A DNA stretch of 64,000 nucleotides from Anderseniella sp963700895 (lineage in GTDB: Bacteria; Pseudomonadota; Alphaproteobacteria; Rhizobiales; Aestuariivirgaceae). Below, piece after piece: positions 59,092 to 64,000 of this stretch. The notes beneath the pieces were generated by a model that had not been told where the DNA came from, did not search any database, and was given only the letters and a program-made list of their open reading frames with translations. Within the stretch, counting starts at the first letter, position 1; each line of letters starts with the position of its first letter. The stretch is from assembly GCA_963700895.1 (NCBI GenBank), contig CAVOZI010000022.1:1-64000 (forward strand). The letters are read 5' to 3'. The position numbers and the translations under genes are program-made.

Positions 59092-61407
59092 CTACTGTCT
59101 GCGGACCAGACAGTCGCGTTCACCAGCGGCAATCAGCTTGTTGCAAAGCTCCGTGGCAGCCTGCTTTGACTGCACAGGACCCATTCCCAGCCGGTAGAAT
59201 GTGCCGCTGGCCCCCAGGTTCGTTTGCTGGACGGCTGGCGGCAGGTTGCCCAGCAGGTTGCCGTGGCGTGCCCGCAATTGCTGGTACTGGCTCATGGCTT
59301 CCTGTTCCGAGCGGTATGCTGCCAGCTGGATGACGTAGCCCTCTCCCGTTGGGGCAGCGACCTGAGGCTGGGGCTGGGCAGGCGGAGCAAAGGCTTGCAG
59401 TGATTCCGATGTCACGGGCTGCTGGACTGGCGGCGCTGGCGCTGGAGCGGGCTGAGGCGCAAGTGCAACCTGTGGCTGGGGCTGCAGGACCTGTGGAGCG
59501 GTCTGCGCTGGCTGTGAACCCGTTATGGTCTGGTTGAACGGGGTTCTGGTGCCCGCAAGCGGGTCATCGTCGCGTATGCCCGCACGAGTGGTCCTGGCCG
59601 GCTGCTGCGCGGTCCCGGGCGCCGGTTCAACGGGGCTGAACAGGCTTCCTGCCTGAGAAGAGGACTGGTCGGACGGGGGCGGCAACAGGCCTGGCAAGGG
59701 CTGCGGTTCAGCTTGCGGCAACGGTGCAGGCGCCGGAGCCGGTGCCGGCTGGACCACTGGTCTGAACTCCGTCGTGGGGGCTTGTTCGATTGCCGCCACG
59801 AGGTTGCGAGGCTTGGTGCGAGGCACGGGCGGATTGGTGATTGGCCCGCTTGAAACGGCAGAAGCCGCCGGTTCAACCCCGGCGGCCCCCTCTTGGTTGT
59901 CTGTGCGCACGTCAGCATTCGCAACTTGCTCGGCTGGTTCCGTGGCAGCACCGCCGGGCTGCAACGAACCTTGCGTCTGTGGTGGTGGCGGAAGTGGAAG
60001 CGGCAGACTGTCGCTGTCGCCATTGCCTGCCGGTGGTGCGACGGGCGTTTCCTCCCGGGGAACGATCTGCTCCGGCTGGTTGGCGCCTTCTCCACTCAGC
60101 AACCGCTCGTAGATCATCTTGCGGCCCTGGGCAGGCGCCGTGCCATCCTGCTGCGGCGCTGCCGCATCCGGCTCGGCCTTAACAGGCTCCTGCGGTGCCG
60201 AAACAGTTGGCACTGCCCCGCCTGCATCACCGGTTGCCGGCTTTTGCGACTTGTACATGTAGATCAGGCCGATCGCGAGGGCAGCCATGGCCAGCAGCGC
60301 CAGGATAAGCATCACGATGCCTCCCCAGCGGCGGGGCTGCTCGTCCTCGAAATCGTCGTCGTATTCCCGGTAGGCCTGGGCGTAATCCCGCGCCGTGCGG
60401 CCCGAATAGTTGCCGCCGGGCCCTTCATCATCGAAGGGATCATCAAAATCGGCCCGCAGCGGTTCGTTGCGCGGCGCCGGTGTACGGGGCTCCGGAGCGC
60501 GGCCAAGCGGCTGCGCCGGGCGGTACCCGTTATCCTCGAAAAGGTCATCGTCGCCGTAAGGTGCCCTCGGCATGCGCGTCTGGGGCGCAGGCGGCGCAGG
60601 CGGCCTTGGCGGTTGCGGGTATCCACCCGGTTGCGGCGGCTGGTATCCCGCGGGCGGCATCGGACGTGCTCCCGGAGGCGGTGCATAGCCAGGGCCTTGC
60701 GGGCGGTAGGCCGGCTGCGGCTGCTGTGGCGGATAGGAGGGCTGCCCATATCCCGGCCGTGGCGGCTGGTATTGCGGCGCCTGTGGCGGTATTGCCTGAG
60801 GCGCTGGCCTTCCCATCGGTGCCGGCGGGCGCGGCTGCGGCGCAGGCTGCTGGTGCTGGGCAGATGGAGGCTGCGCCGGATAAGGAGCGGGAACCGGCGC
60901 TTGAGGCTGCGGAACCGGTCGCGGTGCGGAGGTCTGGACCGGCGGCACCGGTGGCTGTGCGGGTGCAGAAGTTGAGGGCTGGACGGCGCGCGGTTCAGTC
61001 TTCTCGGCCTGCGCAGTCTCGACTTCCTTCCTGGCGAACGAGAATTTTTCCAGGCTGCTGCTGGCGGCAGTGCGCTTCTTTACGGCTTCCTCTGCTGCTT
61101 CGCGATGCTTGCGCAAACGCTCAGAGAACGCATCGTCCTGCGATGCCCGCGACGGCGCTGGCTGAGGTTGCGGGGCCTGGGGCGCCGGCGGGCGCGGCGC
61201 CATTGCCGCAGTTCCCGGACGTGGTGCCATGGGCGCCGGACGCGCCACGACCCTTGACGTTACCTGCTGGCCGCCCGAAGGTTGAGGCGACTGCGGCCTT
61301 GGCGCAGGCGCTGGCGTAGTCGCGCTCGTTTCCTTGCGTGACTCGTCTATGCCCAACCTGTCGCGCCAGCTGCGCGAGCCGGACTTACCGGTACTGTCCT
61401 GATCCAT
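59092..61407 (-). CDS. Large proline-rich SPOR-domain membrane protein
   Basis: The gene encodes 771 residues. The N-terminal 360 residues are cytoplasmic and Pro/Gln/Ala-rich. One membrane segment follows at about 365-388 (IVMLILALLAMAALAIGLIYMYKSQK). The periplasmic part is again proline-rich and ends in a SPOR domain (about 690-770: GYVIQLAAYRSEQEAMSQYQQLR ... AGERDCLVRRQ) that binds septal peptidoglycan. The layout matches FtsN-like division proteins of alphaproteobacteria, but the cytoplasmic part is far longer than in E. coli FtsN. It follows argS after 16 bases and dgt before that, the usual dgt-argS-SPOR order. Confidence 0.85.
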   Translation of the reverse strand: MDQDSTGKSGSRSWRDRLGIDESRKETSATTPAPAPRPQSPQPSGGQQVTSRVVARPAPMAPRPGTAAMAPRPPAPQAPQPQPAPSRASQDDAFSERLRKHREAAEEAVKKRTAASSSLEKFSFARKEVETAQAEKTEPRAVQPSTSAPAQPPVPPVQTSAPRPVPQPQAPVPAPYPAQPPSAQHQQPAPQPRPPAPMGRPAPQAIPPQAPQYQPPRPGYGQPSYPPQQPQPAYRPQGPGYAPPPGARPMPPAGYQPPQPGGYPQPPRPPAPPAPQTRMPRAPYGDDDLFEDNGYRPAQPLGRAPEPRTPAPRNEPLRADFDDPFDDEGPGGNYSGRTARDYAQAYREYDDDFEDEQPRRWGGIVMLILALLAMAALAIGLIYMYKSQKPATGDAGGAVPTVSAPQEPVKAEPDAAAPQQDGTAPAQGRKMIYERLLSGEGANQPEQIVPREETPVAPPAGNGDSDSLPLPLPPPPQTQGSLQPGGAATEPAEQVANADVRTDNQEGAAGVEPAASAVSSGPITNPPVPRTKPRNLVAAIEQAPTTEFRPVVQPAPAPAPAPLPQAEPQPLPGLLPPPSDQSSSQAGSLFSPVEPAPGTAQQPARTTRAGIRDDDPLAGTRTPFNQTITGSQPAQTAPQVLQPQPQVALAPQPAPAPAPPVQQPVTSESLQAFAPPAQPQPQVAAPTGEGYVIQLAAYRSEQEAMSQYQQLRARHGNLLGNLPPAVQQTNLGASGTFYRLGMGPVQSKQAATELCNKLIAAGERDCLVRRQ

Positions 61408-61423
61408 CGGTCCCCACCAAAAC

Positions 61424-63178
61424 TTACATCTCGTGTACGGGTCTCACGCCGAGGATATGCAAACCACTCGCCAAAGCATAGCGAATCATTTGCAGCAGCG
61501 CGAGACGCGCCCGCGTAAGATGCACCTGATTAGGCAAAATAAACCTTAATTGAGGCTGATCTTTGCCCTTGTTGTAATACGAGTGAAATTCAGCGGCAAT
61601 ATCATAGAGATAGAAAGCAAGCCGGTGCGGCTCGCGGTTCTGCGCGGCCATTTCGACTGCCCTTGGCCAGCCTGCAATTAACTGCAGCAGCCGCAGTTCG
61701 GTCTCATCCGTCAGCAGTTCAAGCGTCTCATCGTCCAGATTGTCGAGGTTTTCCGATACGTCTGGGCCGATTTCCTCGCCGGCGCGGGCGAAGGCCGAGC
61801 CGATGCGGGCATGGGCGTACTGCACGTACCAGACCGGGTTATCGCGCGACTGTTCGGTCACCTTCTGGAAGTCGAAGTCCAGCGGCGCATCGTTCTTGCG
61901 GGTCAGCATCATGAAGCGGACCACGTCAGAACCGACCTCGTCCACAACGTCGCGAAGGGTTACGAAATCCCCTGCCCGCTTCGACATCTTGAACGGCTCG
62001 CCTCCGCGGTAGAGCTTTACCAGCTGGCACAGCAGCGCGTCGGCGCGCACCCTGCCGCCGGACAAAGCCCGCGCCACGGCCTGCAGCCGCTTCACGTAGC
62101 CGCCGTGATCGGCGCCCAGCACGTAGACGAGTTCGTCGAAGCCCCGCTCGATTTTGTTGCGGGCGTAGGCAACGTCAGCAGCGAAATAGGTATACGTGCC
62201 GTCCGACTTCATCAGCGGCCGGTCGATGTCATCGCCGTAGTCCGTGGCGCGGAACAGCGTCTGTTCGCGATCTTCCCAATCCTCGGGCAATTGGCCCTTG
62301 GGAGGAGGAATGCGGCCTTCGAACACCAGCCCCTGCTCGCGCATCTTCTCAACTGTTTCGCGTATCTGTCCGGAATCATGAAGGGATTTTTCCGAGAAGA
62401 ATACCTCCTGGCGAATATTGAGAGCCGCAAGGTCCTCACGGATCATTGCCATCATGGCGTCGATTGCCTGCTCCTTGACCAACTCTGCAGCTTCAGTTGC
62501 CGGCATGTCGAGCAGCTTCCTGCCGAACTCATCCGCCAACGCCTTGCCGACCGGCACCAGGTAGTCGCCCGGATAGAGACCTGACGGGATCTCCCCGATG
62601 TCCTCGCCAAGCGCCTCGCGGTAGCGCAGCAGCACCGACTCGGCCAGCACGTCGATCTGGCTGCCGGCGTCATTGATATAGTACTCGCGGGTCACTTCAT
62701 GGCCGGTGAAAGCCAGCAGATTTGCCAGCGCGTCTCCAAACACTGCGCCGCGGCAATGTCCGACATGCAAAGGTCCGGTCGGATTGGCCGATACATACTC
62801 GACATTGACCTTGTGGCCGTCGCCCATGCTGCTGCGGGCAAACCCCTCTCCCGCCTCAAGCACCGAGCGGATGAACCCGGGCCAGAAGCCTGCCGCAATA
62901 CGCATGTTGACGAAGCCTGGTCCGGCGATCTCGGCCGCAGCAACGTCTTGATGCGAAACCAGCACCTCGCACAGCGCAGCCGCAATCTCGCGAGGCGGCT
63001 TGCCGGCGGGCTTGGCCAGCACCATGGCTGCATTGGTGGTAATGTCGCCGTGGGCAGGATCGCGCGGCGGCTCCACGACCACCTTCGACACGTCGAGGCC
63101 CGAAGGCAGCGTACCGTTGGCGGCAAGAGTATCCAGCGCGGCATCGAGCACCGCTTTGAAGTGGGCAAATGGGTTCAT
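61424..63178 (-). CDS. argS: Arginyl-tRNA synthetase
   Basis: The gene encodes 584 residues from the ATG at 63178 (MNPFAHFKAVLDAALDTLAANG). The class I motif is ANPTGPLHVGHCRGAVFGDALANLLAFTGHEV. YYINDAGSQIDVLAESVLLRY is the next conserved region, and the C-terminal DALR domain closes with LHILGVRPVHEM. It charges tRNA-Arg. It is co-transcribed with the SPOR protein and lies 69 bases after dgt. Confidence 0.96.
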   Translation of the reverse strand: MNPFAHFKAVLDAALDTLAANGTLPSGLDVSKVVVEPPRDPAHGDITTNAAMVLAKPAGKPPREIAAALCEVLVSHQDVAAAEIAGPGFVNMRIAAGFWPGFIRSVLEAGEGFARSSMGDGHKVNVEYVSANPTGPLHVGHCRGAVFGDALANLLAFTGHEVTREYYINDAGSQIDVLAESVLLRYREALGEDIGEIPSGLYPGDYLVPVGKALADEFGRKLLDMPATEAAELVKEQAIDAMMAMIREDLAALNIRQEVFFSEKSLHDSGQIRETVEKMREQGLVFEGRIPPPKGQLPEDWEDREQTLFRATDYGDDIDRPLMKSDGTYTYFAADVAYARNKIERGFDELVYVLGADHGGYVKRLQAVARALSGGRVRADALLCQLVKLYRGGEPFKMSKRAGDFVTLRDVVDEVGSDVVRFMMLTRKNDAPLDFDFQKVTEQSRDNPVWYVQYAHARIGSAFARAGEEIGPDVSENLDNLDDETLELLTDETELRLLQLIAGWPRAVEMAAQNREPHRLAFYLYDIAAEFHSYYNKGKDQPQLRFILPNQVHLTRARLALLQMIRYALASGLHILGVRPVHEM

Positions 63179-63247
63179 GGGACCGCTGTTTTCGAGAAGA
63201 CTTCTGTTTGGCCCATCCAGCCGGACAAGCAAACTGCCGGGCCGGGA

Positions 63248-64000
63248 TTAACGGAAAAGCGGATCAAGGTCAAACAGGCGCTTGTGCTCGTCGAGTGCGT
63301 AGCGGTCGGTCATGCCGGCAATGAAATCGCAGATCTGCCGGGCCTGCCGGCTTGAACCGTGCGTGGTTCCCTGTTCCTGCCACCCTGCCGGAAGCTGCGT
63401 TGGGTCACTCGTGTAGGCTTCAAACAGGTCGCGAACGACCCGCCGGGCCCGCTTCATCATGGCGGTAACGACTTCGTGCCGGTACATGCGTTCTGAAAGG
63501 AAGGCCTGCAATTCTCGATTGCCTTCTGCCATGCTGCCGGAGAACCCGACGACGGCACGTGGCGCTGCACGCACGTCCTCGGCAGTTTTCACCGCAAGTT
63601 CAGCCGCATTGATGCGGGTCTGGTCAATGACGTCGAAGATCATCCACGAGATGACCCGCCGGACAGTTTCGTGAATGAGGCGGTGACGGTCGAGATCCGG
63701 CCAGGTGTCTTGAACATCGCGCAAGGCCGCGCCAGCAATCGGCAAGTCGGCTATGGCGCCGATGTCGAACAGGCCCGCCCTGAGGCCATCATCGATGTCA
63801 TGGGCATTGTAGGCGATATCATCGGAAATTGCCGCTACTTGCGCCTCGGCGGAGGCAAAGCTGTCCAGGCGCAAGTCATGGGTGCCTGCAAACTCGGCGA
63901 TGGCGTGCGGCAGACCGGACTTTGCATACCGTCCGAACGGTTTGCCGTTTCCGTCCACCAGCGGACCATTGTGCTTGACCAGCCCTTCCAGAGTTTCCCA
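63248..64000 (-). CDS. dgt: dNTP triphosphohydrolase (Dgt), 5' end cut by window
   Basis: About 250 residues are visible, reading from WETLEGLVKHNGPL at the window edge. HDLRLDSFASAEAQVAAISDDIAYNAHDIDDGLRAGLF contains the second half of the HD-domain ligands (the D in SDDIAYNAHD), and the family C-terminal helical region follows (LIHETVRRVISWMIFDVIDQTR). The first HD pair lies outside the window. It hydrolyses dNTPs to nucleosides and tripolyphosphate. It heads dgt-argS-SPOR. Confidence 0.9.
   Translation of the reverse strand, partial: WETLEGLVKHNGPLVDGNGKPFGRYAKSGLPHAIAEFAGTHDLRLDSFASAEAQVAAISDDIAYNAHDIDDGLRAGLFDIGAIADLPIAGAALRDVQDTWPDLDRHRLIHETVRRVISWMIFDVIDQTRINAAELAVKTAEDVRAAPRAVVGFSGSMAEGNRELQAFLSERMYRHEVVTAMMKRARRVVRDLFEAYTSDPTQLPAGWQEQGTTHGSSRQARQICDFIAGMTDRYALDEHKRLFDLDPLFR

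Overview
The window is a gene-dense, high-GC chromosome segment from an alphaproteobacterium. The best evidence is gene order and gene architecture: dusB(nifR3)-ntrB-ntrC-ntrY-ntrX-trkA-hfq-hflX with mazG, a fused ispDF, an FNR with the C-x2-C-x7-C cluster, recG divergent from sdhE-mfd, and rlpA-dac-tmk-holB-metG-tatD. A DMSP-lyase-like cupin hints at a marine member, perhaps of the Hyphomicrobiales or a related order, but the genus cannot be named from the sequence. Almost everything is core chromosome. I see no insertion sequence, prophage, CRISPR array or integrase. No stretch longer than about 300 bases lacks a gene, except 58673-58869 plus its surroundings, which holds one short ORF.

1-8.9 kb: a truncated FNR regulator, a small exported protein, and a RamB/ScfR-type regulator divergent from a glyoxylate aminotransferase, with a strong palindrome between them. 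A GMC oxidoreductase follows, then a ferric-iron binding protein and permease behind an Irr-like palindrome, with no ATPase gene. 9-21.3 kb: glmU-glmS (UDP-GlcNAc synthesis), a TPR-SPOR gene and a DUF502 gene that each carry a single-base frameshift, DUF454, recG, sdhE-mfd and a small helical protein. 21.3-31.5 kb: carbon and acyl-CoA metabolism, with an overlapping minus-strand trio (peptide-binding protein, acyl-CoA synthetase, DsbA-like), hspQ, a Chloroflexus-type malyl-CoA lyase divergent from a family III CoA-transferase, a rhodanese, a UbiH-like hydroxylase, an enoyl-CoA hydratase and a GST.

31.7-35.7 kb: a BON-LysM protein with a clear terminator, YccF, epoxide hydrolase, PncC and IspDF. 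35.9-46.7 kb: the nitrogen and redox two-component block NtrBC and NtrYX, then TrkA, Hfq and HflX. 46.7-55.3 kb (minus strand): rlpA, dac, tmk, holB, metG, tatD, an MBL hydrolase, the DMSP-lyase-like cupin and mazG. 55.5-64 kb: a MmgE/PrpD protein, Sel1 and DUF2147 exported proteins, tRNA-Ser(TGA), a short ORF with an ideal Shine-Dalgarno, and dgt-argS-SPOR.

No wholly new system is obvious. The most interesting items are the glyoxylate-linked genes (aminotransferase plus malyl-CoA lyase) with a candidate operator, the DMSP-lyase-like cupin placed between two conserved core clusters, the two nearby frameshifts, and the short ORF beside tRNA-Ser.
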